A stretch of 64,000 bases of DNA from Nymphaea colorata (GCF_008831285.2 NC_045145.1:5144802-5208801); one strand, 5' to 3'. Shown: positions 51,241 to 61,921, numbered from the stretch's first letter. A program made the numbers and translations. Notes: generated from the letters alone by a model not told the origin.

Positions 51241-52319
51241 TGTGTACGTTTCGCCCGTTTGAAAAAGAAGTGCAGCATTCAGTATCTCTCTCGCCTGTGA
51301 ATTTCTGCCTTTGCTAGTCTGCATTTCTGTAAATCTCTGCCTCGTGAGTCTCTCAATATCTCTCTCGCTTCTCCTCCTTCGTGTTTTTCTTCCATTTCCT
51401 GCTTGTTTTTTTGCCTTGCCTGTTTCGCTTTCGCTATCGTGGATGCCTGTTAACCCTCTCTCTCTCTTTTCTTCTTCTTTTTGATTTGGGAGTTTGATTT
51501 GCTCTTTTTGATTGCTGATTTGGTCAGCACTAGAAGATGTTAACTATGGCCTTCGCTGTTAGCTCTTTCACCAAGTTCATGTTCATGTGCATTATGATTT
51601 ACATGAAAGTTTGCAAAGAATGTATATCTTTTGTTCATTAAGTAATCGTGGGTTTAACTTCTAATGTTTTGCTGTTACCATTTTCAACCTTATCAACAAA
51701 AAATCACTAACCTCTCTGTTGTTAGGAACAGTTGATCAGTAATTGGAATTCTTCCTTTTTCTTTTGTTTGATCATGTCTTTGCATGGGTTTTACACAATT
51801 TAAGACACTATATTTCTAGATAATGTCATCCAACGTTTATGATTAATGTCATTGCTAGATAATTTTGTTGTTATGTTTCTGTTATTTACTGAGGTTGCAG
51901 TCACTAGACTGACCACATGCTGCTTTGTAAAAGGGAATAGTATTGTTAAGCAATTTATAACCCTGCTGCCAAGAGTGAGGTGTCTGCAGCAACCTCATTT
52001 TCTGTTTGAGTGTGCATTATTTCTTGTTTGGTAATTGTGCAGTGCTACTTGTATATCATGATTTCTGTTTGTTGTAACATTGATCTTTCCCTGCTCCCTG
52101 TTATGCAAGATTGTTCGAACTCAAATTTGATGATGATGATGCACCTTCAAATGATAATTTTTTCGTAAGTGAACCGGAAATTGCAAGCCAAACACATGAA
52201 GCAACAATTCCATAAGAAGAACTATAACAATCAAATGTTTACAGATTATCAATTGAATAGTAAGTTTATTTTATCAATTGACTATTGTTGCATGTGGTTG
52301 TTTGACATTTGTTTTGTTT

Positions 52320-52662
52320 TGAATAGGACAACGAAGATGATGCATCGCCAAAAGTACTATGTCGTGTTCGAGGGTAGGTCGCGAGGCATATATACAGTTG
52401 GGAGCAGTGCCAACCATTAGTGTATTGATACAAGGGCGCCCTCTTCAGATTGTTCCATACCTTCGAAGCAGCTGAATATCACATGAATGAATATCTCCAC
52501 AACAAGTATGGTGTGCAATTACGTAGGTCATTGGACATTGACTATGTCAACGCAACGCAAGAGGAAGAAGTGATGCAGAGGAATAAATGGAAGTGCAGAC
52601 AGAAACGTTTGATTGCTTGTTTTGTTACTACTTGTTTTCTTTGTTGGATCTGTACTCGTTAA
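52320..52662 (+). pseudogene. Viroplasmin-like (RNase H N-terminal) domain, broken
   Basis: The frame from about 52337 reads KYYVVFEGRSRGIYT, the start of the Cauli_VI / RNase H1 N-terminal domain (usual YYVVxxGRxxGIYxxWxEC). The match continues in another frame as SWEQCQPLVY, meets a stop, then YKGALFRLFHTFEAAEY, which fits the rest of the domain (YKGAxxxxFxxxEEAxxY). So there is one frameshift and one stop within about 45 codons. In host proteins this domain binds RNA-DNA hybrids; in plants it also turns up in transposon-borne genes. An acidic exon-like stretch (FELKFDDDDAPSNDNFF) lies just upstream at about 52110. It lies inside the TIR element. Confidence 0.65.
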
Positions 52663-52896
52663 ACTTATGTACTGGATGGGACAACACGCTTGGGTTAATA
52701 GTTTTTAACTTTCATACAAGTTTCAGTGTGCTACGATTCTATTTTGTAATTAATCATGACCAATTGAACTCGTGGATGTGATGGACTACTTTTACACCTT
52801 ATTTTTTTTTTTTTATGAAATCAGGTTGGATGAATATCAGTTCTTTATCACATGAATGAATATCTAGATGTATCTTACTTTCTTGGATGCATGAAT

Positions 52897-52904
52897 GTTG
52901 TGGG
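52897..52904. repeat. 8-bp target site duplication, left copy (hAT)
   Basis: GTTGTGGG directly before the hAT left terminus. The identical 8 bases follow the right terminus at 58657-58664. Confidence 0.95.
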
Positions 52905-54244
52905 CAGTGGCGGAGGGAGGGCGGGGCCTGCCTGGGCCATGGCCCCACCCCAGGCCGATGAAAAAAAAAATTAATTATAAAAATTTAAAAATTTTATTAC
53001 TTCTATGTAGTATTTGGATCTGGGTTCAATTTGGCCCTACCCAAATCCAACTCCAACCCCCATGGCCCGCCCCGCTTTTGTTTGCCCTATTTCAATTAGT
53101 TTTCAAAAAAAGGGAAAACCCACGCACCAGGGAGAGAAAACGAGAGACAAAGAGAGAGGGAGAGGGTTTGACAGAGAAAACGAGTGAGAACGAAAGGGAG
53201 CACCAAGCACTGGATCAGGTCTGCAGCCTGCAGGAGAGACCAAGAGATGACAGGCGCTTAGCACGAACACCCTGCTGGCTTCAAGAAGAGGTGGGGCCAT
53301 TTCCTCACTTTCTTCCATTCTTTATTATAATGGTCTTCATTTTTGTTGCTTAGTGAAATATGGTGGGGCCGTTTTCTTCATTCTTTAGTTTTTATGTTTC
53401 TTTTTTCTTAACCTTTTCTGTCATTTTCTTTTTCTCTATGGTGGATGAAATATTGGACCATCTGAATTTGCCTAAAAGATTTTGTAATTTGTATATTTTA
53501 GAAAATACATTCTACATTTAAGATTTGCATATCAATAGCACCAAACACCTGGAACTAACTGATCTAGTAAATCCCGGTTAAGGCCTGCAATTAGTTTTCA
53601 ATTTCGGTCATGCCATGTGAGATTAGTAGATCATTAAAGCCATAAGCTACAGAAGATACAGAGCTAGAGCTGCTGCTATGCTATTTTGTGTGTGAAGTTA
53701 CAGAGTTTGGACAGAGCCTAGATTATAGTGGTTCCAAAACTTGTGGTCTCCTGGTTCAGCTGAATGGTAACAATAGCCATGCCTCAGTTCACTTTTTTGG
53801 GGGTGGCTCCACCTTTTCCTTAGTTGCCATGACGAGCGTAATTGGCTCTTTCACTTATGTGTAACACATTTACTGATTGACTGACTCTATCTGAATCCAA
53901 ACAATTGTCCTTTTTAACCAAGCTTAAGAAACATGTTGTAAGAATTAGTTGAATAAATTATATTCTACTTAGAATAGGAAGGGTCGCCTTCTTAACTAAT
54001 GGCTAACCAGTACCAAGTGCATTGACCTGTTCAACAGGCCTGTAAGTATAATGGATCCACAGATTCTGTGTCACATTTTTAGAAGCAATTTTGCTCATAG
54101 GTGAACGACATATGCCACATAATACTTGATTCTTTGTCACCTGGTTTACTGGAAGCCACAATCTTTGGTATTTTTCATCAATGCCATGTCTATTAAAATG
54201 ACAAGATGACATCTTTTATAAATGCAGAACAATGTGAGAAGTAC

Positions 54245-54604
54245 CTGTGGTTTGAATCCATGAATATTGCAATATTCTCAGTATTGCAAAGTCATGTATC
54301 ATGACTGGTGCAGATAACATTATAGGTACAGGATCAAGCATGAAACCTTCTTTTGTAATAACTCGGTAAGTGAGGTAAGGTGGGGTTCTATAGTACCCAA
54401 GAGTGAACGTTCATCTGGTACCAAAGGCAAGGCTGTCAGATCTTACAATGTATATGAACAATCAATTTGATTACTTAGGTCGAGTTTAATTACCAGTAAA
54501 TGGGTTAATCTTTGGGTGAGCAGTAAAAGAATGTGCTAGCCTCTTGTCATAGTCCATGAGTCCAAGAGTTTGTAGGTCCCCATCTTCAGGGACCTTAAAA
54601 GCAT
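54245..54604 (-). pseudogene. CCD1: Carotenoid cleavage dioxygenase (CCD1-like) gene fragment, two exons
   Basis: On the - strand, after TATTTAATAG, exon 54604-54494 reads [18 protein letters not shown] and [13 protein letters not shown], ending in a GT donor. After a short intron-like gap a second exon (about 54416-54245) reads [18 protein letters not shown] and PVMIHDFAI, then in another frame TENIAIFMD, ending CACAG|GTAC. These are consecutive conserved blocks of CCD1-type 9,10 carotenoid cleavage dioxygenases, including the iron-ligand His segments (SFTAHPK and MIHDFAIT). Frame breaks at the start and end of exon two show that it is not functional. It lies inside the hAT element on the strand opposite to the transposase, so it looks like a captured host fragment. 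Confidence 0.85.
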
Positions 54605-55487
54605 CTATTAAATACAACAAGAAAGAATTCTGAATTACAAAAGATGGAGGGATAGAAATGCATTTTAGATGGAGGGATAGAAATGCATTTTTCATGTGCA
54701 GAGATTAGCTATCAAATATTAGCTGAAAGCCTGAAAGCAAAGTGAAATCAAAGGTGTATGTTTCCTAAGGAAAATTTGTCATTCTTAGGAGCTCAGAAGA
54801 CATAGTTTTTAGCTTTTGATCTAATACAAACACTTATGACTATTGTAATGAGTAGTCAAGCCTCTTGGGCAAACCCATGTCATTACAAGGACAAATGGGA
54901 CATATAAAAATTGGTTGACATCTTTGTTTGAAGTGAGCTGTTTCTGTGATCTACTCTTCCAAACTCAACTATCCAGCAAAAAAATCACAAATTTTGTGAG
55001 TTCACAATTTAACTCTCTCATGCTTGCTAAAGAGAAAGCTGAGGTACTTGATCCACACAGTTTCCACCTTCTGAGGTCTGTGACTCTGGGGAACATCTTA
55101 ATGTATCAAATGCTCCAGAGATTACTGCAACAAGATAATGTCTTCATAAACTCTGAAGAAACAAACTTCAACTCAATGGTCTGTTAGTGAAATTTATAAA
55201 GTAGCTTCATAAAGGCCTAAAATCATTCTCTGTTTCATTTTTCAGACTTCACTCCACTCGTGGTAATTCGAAAAGCAAGTTAGCGAGGAGAGAAAACAAC
55301 TCTTCGTTGTTCTACATAGTGCAAGAGGTTCAACAGGTAAATGTTGTCTTCTTTATCTGCTGATTATAAGGTGGTTGGTTCTAAATTCTTGCTTTTCATA
55401 AGTTAAAATTTTAGTACTTTCTTTGATGTGTATAAATGTTATTGTCTATTTTCAATTTCAGTTTTTTTGTGTTAGCTTATTGAGAAG

Positions 55488-57895
55488 ATGAAGAAAAATA
55501 TTCAAGATTATTTCAAAAAGAAACAAGTTATTGATCAATTGAGAGAAAACCAAGAGGGAGAAAACCAAGAGGGAGAAGACCAAAATGTTGGTTGTTCTAG
55601 TCCAAAAGCTCTTGATGTTGTTCTTTTTTACTCAGATTTTCCACCTTTTAAGTATTCAAAAATTGAAACTGTAGAAAGCATCGTGCGTGATCCAGGGTTG
55701 CGGCGTCCTATATGGGAGATACCAATAATTAAGAGAGATGAAGTTAGGCAAGCATATATCAATTATGGTTCATACTAACATAAGCTTCATAGATATCCAG
55801 TGTCAAGGTTCTTCAAGTCATCCTCGTAAATTTCAAGCTTCTTGGTTTCAAAGATTTTCATGGTTAAAATATTCTCAAAGACAGATAGTGCATATTGTTT
55901 ACCATGTTATCTTTTCAGTACTCCACATTCAAATGACAGTCCATTTATTACTGAAAGATTCAGAGCTTGGAAGAATGTGAGTGGTAGTATGAAAACATGT
56001 GTTTTCCGTAGTCATGAAGGGACAAGTCAAAATTCACCTCATAATATGAATGTGCAAGCATCTTAAGTCGTAAGCATACACATAGATAAAATGATTAAAA
56101 AGCAAAGTTCAGAGCTTGTTTACAACAATCGCTTGAGATTGAAGGCATCTATGGACGCAGTTCGTTGGTTGGCATTCCAAGCTTGTGCTTTTAGAGGCCA
56201 TGATGAAAGTTCAAGTTCATTAAATCAATATAACTTTATTGAGTTCATTAAAACTTTACCTAATTATAATGACAGAGTTGCACAAGTTGTTTTGGATAAT
56301 GCCCCAAAAAATGCTAAATATACATCACCAACAGTTTAGAAAGAAATTTTACATGTTTTTGCAAGTAAAGTGAGAGCTAGAATTATAGAAGAAATTGGTG
56401 ATGCTAAATATTGTATTATTATTTATGAAGCTCGAAATGAGTCCAAGAGAGAGTAAATGACTGTTGTTCTTAGATTTGTTAATAAGCAGGGTCAAGTTCA
56501 AGAGCGATTTTTAGATGGTGTGCATGTGATGGATACTACAGCAGTTACATTGAAGAACGCAGTTTTCACTTTGTTGTCTCAACATAATCTTAGTATTCAA
56601 GTTATACGGGGTCAAGGATATGATGGTGCTAGTAATGTGCAAGGTGAATGGAATGAATTGCAAGCATTAATTTTGAATGAATGTCCTTATGCATATTATG
56701 TTCATTGTTTTGCTCATAGATTACAACTTGCACTTGTTGTAGCTTCAAGAAAAGTTGTTGATGTTCATAGCTTTTTTGAACAGTTGACATGTAATTAATG
56801 TTGTTAGTGCAAGCAGTAAATGCAATGATGAATTGCGCAAAGCTCAAGCAAACAAAATTGCATTTAGAATTGCTATAGATGAACTTCTAACCGGAATAGG
56901 ACTTAATCAAATTGGATCACTCCAGCGGTCTGGTTATACTAGATGGGGATCCCATTTTTCGTCTGTGTGCAGTTTGATAAAAATGTTCTATGCAACATGT
57001 GCAGTATTGGAAATTTTAAGAGGCAATGGATCAACATATCAAATACGGGGTGAAGGTAATTCGGCTTACAAAATGATAATATCATTTGACTTTGTATTTA
57101 TTTTGCATTTGGTACAAGAAATTTTGGGACAGAGTGATATTCTTTGTCAATCATTGCAGAGGGAAAGACAAGACATTCTAAATGCAATGGTTTTGGTTTG
57201 TAATTCAAAAAAGTTTCTACAAGAACTTAGATAGACTGATTGGGATTCATTTATAGATACTGTGGGAGCATTTTGTATGACACATGATATCTCTATTCCA
57301 GATATAGATGCTCAATATTTTGTAAGAGAATCACGTTCTCGTCGTGAACGTAATTTCATTACAGTGAGACATCACTATCATGTTGTTATTTTTATTGCTG
57401 CCATTGATTCTCAACTGGTAGAGTTGAATAGTAGATTTAATGAGAATTTTATGGAAATACTTCGTTTGATGTCGACATTTAACTCTAGAGATCAATATGA
57501 GTCGTTTAATGCATACACTCTTGCACAGAAGTTTTATCCTGAAGATTTTTTAGACTCAGATTTTATGAGTTTAAATTATCAGTTGAGACATTACAAGAAT
57601 GATATTTGTCATCATCCAAGTTTTCAAAATTTGGGTACATTATCAGATGTATGTGAACTATTATGTATACATGTTGCTTAGTCTCATTCTAACACTTCAT
57701 GTCTCCACTGCAACCACAGGAAGGGCATTCTCTGCTATGAAACTTATTAAAACAAGGTTGCTTAACAAAATGGAGGATGAATTCTTTGCAGATTGTCTAC
57801 TTTTGTATATTGAGAAATAAATTACTCAAATGTTTGATTCGGATGATATTATTGATGTCTTTTATAAGATGAAAAACAGTAGAGCACAATTATAA
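55488..57895 (+). pseudogene. ZMYM/TTF-type hAT transposase, broken
   Basis: Successive frames match a plant TTF-type zinc-finger protein with hAT dimerisation region. The N-terminus reads MKKNIQDYFKKK and DPGLRRPIWE; the TTF finger region has DSAYCLPCYLFS; the DUF4371/RNase H-like core has GQGYDGASNVQGEW and YAYYVHCFAHRLQLA; the C-terminal hAT dimerisation block has VSTATTGRAFSAMKLIKTRL and ADCLLLYIE. It is broken by frame changes near 55775, 56040 and 56795 and by in-frame stops at about 56336, 56454 and 57232. An intron with acceptor near 55480 probably preceded it. As it stands it cannot make a transposase. Confidence 0.88.
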
Positions 57896-58191
57896 TAGGT
57901 AAAGTATTTTGTTGCATCCTTTTTATGTTAATGTTTATTTGAGTTATTATTTAGTTGCAATAACAAATGATATATTTTTTATTTATATTTTATTGTGTAG
58001 GTGAATGAATGATGATATGGAACTATTTTCAATAAAAATAAAGGCAAAAACTGATTGTATTGTATAGAAAGAATGCAAAATTTCTTGTTTTAGGTAAGTA
58101 ATATATATTTTGGTTTTCTAGTTTGTAGATGTTTTGTTTACTATATTTTTTGTTGTGATATGTGTATGTCCACTTTATGTTCACATTTATG

Positions 58192-58425
58192 TCATTGTAA
58201 TAGAAATAGAACACCTTATCTGTTTAGGACAGATCGTGTTTTGTGCTAATGACACAAACAATTATTAAAATGTGTCGTAGGACAAGTCGCGCTTCACATT
58301 TATCTATATCATTGTAATAGAAATAGAGCACCTTATCTGTTTAGGACAGATCGTCTTTTGTGCTAATGACACAAACAATTATTAAAATGTGTCGTAGGAC
58401 AAGTCGCGCTTCACATTTATGACGT
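58192..58425. repeat. 117-bp direct tandem duplication at the hAT 3' end
   Basis: Two near-identical units start at 58192 and 58309. Each includes GGACAGATCGT, then CTAATGACACAAACAATTA, then AAATGTGTCGTAGGACAAG; TGACACA and TGTGTCG are inverted to each other. The position just inside the right terminus fits a subterminal transposase-binding region. Confidence 0.8.
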
Positions 58426-58486
58426 GGGCAATTATATACGACATATGTTCACTACACTATGGTTTGCAAATATTTAAAGTGTGTGA

Positions 58487-58488
<2 letters not shown>

Positions 58489-58582
<94 letters not shown>

Positions 58583-58604
58583 GTATGTATATATATATAT
58601 TACA
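58489..58604. repeat. (TA)n and (GTAT)n microsatellite
   Basis: A pure TA run from 58489 to about 58570 passes into GTAT repeats and a second short TA run, close to the hAT right end. Confidence 0.95.
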
Positions 58605-58664
58605 GTTCGTTGGACCGTTCGGCCCACCCTGAGAAAAAATCCTGGCTCCGCCCCTGGTTGTGGG

Positions 58665-59004
58665 GTTTCAAGTTTTTAGAATTGTGTTAATGGTATTTGT
58701 TTACATCATCTTTCAATTTGTACCCTCTTCTGATTTGAGGAGAACCAATCAAACAACAAGTTCTAACTGTCAGGAAAAAAGTTTCTCCTCTTTTTTACCA
58801 TGTGCACTTTCACAGTTAAATTTACCATGCAAAAAACTACCTTGTGCATCAAACACAGTTAATTTTACCTTGCAAAAAACTTCCTTGCAATCAAACAGGG
58901 CCTCAAATCGGAAGAGGGTTAAATTTCATCCTGTTTTTTTTTTCAGAAAAATTTACCGTGGTAAATTTACCACATTAAATTCTTCCTTACAATCAAACAG
59001 GGCC
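58665..59004. repeat. Right end of the TIR element, with internal repeats
   Basis: The motif AAATTTACC-xxx-TTAAATTCTTCC with ATCAAACA recurs about three times and ends at AATCAAACAGGGCC. The same arrangement ends both copies of the HSP17-promoter duplication (60540-60757 and 61700-61918), which shows a shared element family. Confidence 0.7.
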
Positions 59005-59049
59005 TAAGGTCCGGCAGCAAATTACTTGTGGAGGCATTTGCATCAAGTA

Positions 59050-59930
59050 AGACAGAAAAATAATCCTCACCAATTATGTGAATGGTAGATGAATCTCAGG
59101 TAAGACCATTAGGACAAGTCATGCAAGAGATGCAGTTACCATGATCTCTGCCTTTAACAACTTCATGAAAATATTTAGTATTCTGATCTCCTTCTCTCAC
59201 ACATTTCTCCTTGGACTTCTGCTTCCAAATCAACTCTTCGTCATTCAAAGTCTCTACAAGGTCTCGTACTCGGAATCATGCTGACCATTACGTTTCGATA
59301 TGCCGTGTATTGCTTCTAGCTCACTCATTAAACTCATGACCTTTCTAGAGATGTTGCCACAGTGTAATCTATTCCATTTAGCAAGAGCCTTCCTGATTGC
59401 TTCCAGCTTCCAGATTCCATTTCTCAGCAACAATCTGACAGCACACATCCTTCGAGCCCCAGAATAGCATATATATGAACAATTTTCTTTTAACAAAATT
59501 GTAGCTAGAAGCATCACATGCAGTCATGGTCAGAGATAGTTCTGGGAAAGATATACAGGGAAGAACGTTCCTGAAACACCTCACACCACTGAGAGTGAAC
59601 CAATCAATCTTACAAATAACTTAGCTTGTCTTGCTTTATCGCTGGACCAGTTGTAGTGGACATCTATCATCTGCAAGAATAGTACGATGGCAGTCCAAAT
59701 GAAAGGGGTTGAAATAAGAACAAGAGTTCAAATTTGGGGGCCGGCCATTGTCAGAACAGTTTCTGAGTGCATTGAAGTCACCGATCAAGACACAAGGAAG
59801 GTCACATTGTTGGTAATCTGACGAAGTACAATGAACTGCTGAGCTCTGAGCAATGGATTAGGACTCAAGTAAATCTCCACAACATATAGAAAGGTATCGG
59901 CTTTCCTTCCAAACTCACATACTGAACAAA
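59050..59930 (-). pseudogene. LINE ORF2 endonuclease and linker, broken
   Basis: A minus-strand frame reads VVEIYLSPNPLLRAQ, then after a frame change CVLIGDFNALRN (59769-59783 for GDFNA), the diagnostic motif of the AP-type endonuclease of L1-like elements. Further along ALAKWNRLHCGNIS matches the linker before RT (usual LxxWNxxxFGNI). Several stops are present. Confidence 0.75.
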
Positions 59931-60087
59931 AAACAAAAAGAAAAACTGATGCGAAATGAAAACAGAACCAAATCCTGTAAATGGATCCAGATCCGTTGGT
60001 TTATTTTGTAGACGGTCAATCACTTGAAAGAAATGAAATGCAAGTTGTTTTCTTAGTCTTTTCTGTTCTTCCAATTAGTTTAGTCAT

Positions 60088-60760
60088 TTGTTCATGGGGG
60101 AAGCACAAGTGCATCGGCCCAATTTATAAGGGAATCGAAGAGGTTATAGAGAGAACTAGAAGGTGCCCGATGGAGGGAGACGGTGATTTCCCGAAGCTTC
60201 TTTCTTGCCTCTCGAGATTTTTAGAGCATTCCGTATTGCTTGGACGCAGCAAAAGAATCTTCTGGAGGGTTTGCTTGAATTGATTCCGCTATATTTACAT
60301 TTAATAAATTAAGATAAGATCCATAGTTTTCCAATTTGAGTTCAATCTGATCTGTTATATGTTTATAATTGATAAACCAAGCTAAGATCCAAATATGCAT
60401 TCCGTGTGTGCTCTCCTGTCATGGATCTCTTTTAGGGCCTCGTAGTGTTATATCTGATTTTCCAGGATCTATATGGTTGAGCACTCTTGGAATTCCATGA
60501 TTTCTGGGTTTTGTCGTAGTTAACCATGTTACGTGGATGTTCCATTAAAAAGTTATCTTTCAATGGTCACCTAAAAAGTCTCTCATTCATTTTACCATGT
60601 CTATCAAACACAGTTAAATTTACCAGGTTAAATTCTTCCTGTGCATCAAACATGACTTCAAATCGGAAGAGGGTTAAATTTTATCCTGTATTTTTACAGA
60701 AAAAATTTCTAGAAAAATTTACCACGTTAAATTCTTCCCTGTGCATCAAACGCCCCCTCA
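60088..60760. repeat. Segmental duplicate A: HSP17 promoter plus repeat end
   Basis: About 672 bases are nearly identical to 61251-61921 and in the same orientation. The copy begins at the HSP17 leader position, contains the TATA and heat-shock element region, and ends in the terminus GCATCAAACGCCCCCTCA. No HSP coding sequence follows its leader; instead the sequence to its left is unrelated. Confidence 0.92.
60188..60200 (-). promoter_or_regulatory. Heat-shock element, duplicate A
   Basis: TTCCCGAAGCTTC is a perfect three-unit heat-shock element (TTCnnGAAnnTTC). The same sequence occurs in the promoter of the truncated HSP17 gene. Here it has no coding region in front of it. Confidence 0.7.
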
Positions 60761-60884
60761 AGACCAACGCTCGACACCCTCCCCCCTCGCACCTCGCCTT
60801 CTCACTGTCGCACCAGAGGCCGCTCTCACCACTGCCGGTCCACCGTCGTTCCGCACTCACCATCGCCGGTCCGCCGTCGCATCA

Positions 60885-61130
60885 GAGCTTCAATCGCCTG
60901 TCCTCCTCGATCTGGACCCTGATGTCGCCGGATTTGAGCCCCGGCATGTCGAGGACGAAGACGTAGGAGGAAGGGTAATCCTTGACGTCGGCAGGCGTTG
61001 AGGCCATGGCCTTGGTGTCGCGCACGTAGCTGCGGGTGGGCGCATTCAGCAGCTTCTCCATCTCCTTCGGGACACTCATCAGTTGGTTGAGCGTCGACAA
61101 CAGCGGCTGCTCCACCATCACCACATCCAT
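60885..61130 (-). pseudogene. Truncated class II small heat-shock protein (HSP17-type)
   Basis: From the ATG at 61130 the frame reads [18 protein letters not shown], then [40 protein letters not shown] and DIRVQIEED, close to plant cytosolic class II HSP17 proteins. Similarity stops at about 60900 after the first strands of the alpha-crystallin domain, and five unrelated residues precede a stop. The missing part includes most of the alpha-crystallin domain and the C-terminal extension, so the product would not be a normal chaperone. Small HSPs bind unfolding proteins as oligomers. The promoter in front is well preserved, with a TATA box and heat-shock elements. The sequence replacing the 3' half contains two similar GC-rich stretches (CGCCGGTCCGCCGTCGC and TGCCGGTCCACCGTCG). 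It lies in the LINE-splitting insertion. Confidence 0.88.
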
Positions 61131-61285
61131 TTTCCTACACCTTTTGCTTTTCCCCTTCTTGGTGGTGCGGAATTGGTTTCTGCGTCTGCAAATGGAGATT
61201 CGAGAGCGCGATCGCGGTGTGTTTTTTGCTCTTGGGGTTTGATCGAACGATTGTTGATGGGGGAACCACAAGTGCATCGGCCCAA

Positions 61286-61291
61286 TTTATA
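61286..61291 (-). promoter_or_regulatory. TATA box of the truncated HSP17 gene
   Basis: TATAAA on the - strand within CCCTTATAAATTGGG, about 155 bases upstream of the ATG and about 60 bases downstream of the heat-shock element. Duplicate A has the same box. Confidence 0.65.
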
Positions 61292-61350
61292 AGGGAATCG
61301 AAGAGGTTATAGAGAGAACTAGAAGGTGCCCGATGGAGGGAGACGGTGAT

Positions 61351-61363
61351 TTCCCGAAGCTTC
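61351..61363 (-). promoter_or_regulatory. Heat-shock element of the truncated HSP17 gene
   Basis: TTCCCGAAGCTTC matches the three-unit consensus TTCnnGAAnnTTC exactly. A second two-unit site GAATCTTC lies at 61416-61423. Binding by heat-shock factors is expected from the family, not shown. Confidence 0.75.
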
Positions 61364-61921
61364 TTTCTTGCCTCTCGAGTTTTAGAGCATTCAGTATTGC
61401 TTAGACGCAGCAAAAGAATCTTCTGGAGGGTTTGCTTGAATTGATTCCGCTATCTTTACATTTAACAAATTAAGATAAGATCCATAGTTTTCCAATTTGA
61501 GTTCAATCTGATCTGTTATATGTTTATAATTGATAAACCAAGCTATGATCCAAATATGCATTCCGTGTGTGCTCTCCTGTCATGGATCTCTTTTAGGGCC
61601 TCGTAGTGTTATATCTGATTTTCCAGGATCTATATGGTTGAGCACTCTTGGAATTCCATGATTTCTGGGTTTTGTCGTAGTTAACCATGTTACGTGGATG
61701 TTCCATTAAAAAGTTATCTTTCAATGGTCACCTAAAAAGTCTCTCATTCATTTTACCATGTCCATCAAACACAGTTAAATTTACCAGGTTAAATTCTTCC
61801 TGTGTATCAAACATGACTTCAAATCGGAAGAGGGTTAAATTTTATCTTGTTTTTTTTCAGAAAAGTTTTCTAGAAAAATTTACCACATTAAATTCTTCCC
61901 TGTGCACCAAACGCCCCCTCA

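Larger units (their letters stand above)
52905..58656 (+). mobile_element. hAT transposon, 5752 bp, carrying CCD1-like exons
   Basis: The left end CAGTGGCGGAGGGAGG and the right end (reverse complement CAGGGGCGGAGCCAGG) are imperfect TIRs of a type common in plant hAT elements. Both sides are flanked by GTTGTGGG, a perfect 8-bp duplication and the hAT signature. The right half encodes a broken hAT-like transposase. The left half is mostly non-coding and includes two CCD1-like exons on the opposite strand at 54245-54604. The near-perfect duplication suggests that this is the youngest insertion in the nest, although the transposase is already broken; it may have moved as a non-autonomous copy. 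Confidence 0.92.
50552..59004. mobile_element. TIR element (about 2.7 kb) interrupted by a hAT transposon
   Basis: The left end GGCTGCATTTGATTGCAGGGG and the reverse complement of the right end (GGCCCTGTTTGATTGTAAGG) share GGC-xxx-TTTGATTG. The flanks are LINE sequence on both sides, with CAA at 50549-50551 and TAA at 59005-59007, compatible with a degenerate 3-bp target duplication as in PIF/Harbinger elements. Without the hAT insertion the element is about 2.69 kb. It contains CT-rich leader-like DNA, a 108-bp tandem duplication and a broken viroplasmin-like exon, but no recognisable transposase, so it is probably non-autonomous. Its right end is homologous to the repeat ends at 60757 and 61918. 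Confidence 0.65.
61251..61921. repeat. Segmental duplicate B: HSP17 promoter plus repeat end
   Basis: Near-identical partner of 60088-60760. In this copy the HSP17 coding start lies directly beyond the leader end, so B looks like the original promoter context and A like the derived copy. It ends ACCAAACGCCCCCTCA against LINE sequence at 61919-61922. Confidence 0.92.

Noticed and set aside
50689-51324. 211-codon open frame with 36-residue repeats
   Set aside because: It is explained by the 108-bp tandem duplication and CT-rich DNA inside the TIR element, with no recognisable fold.
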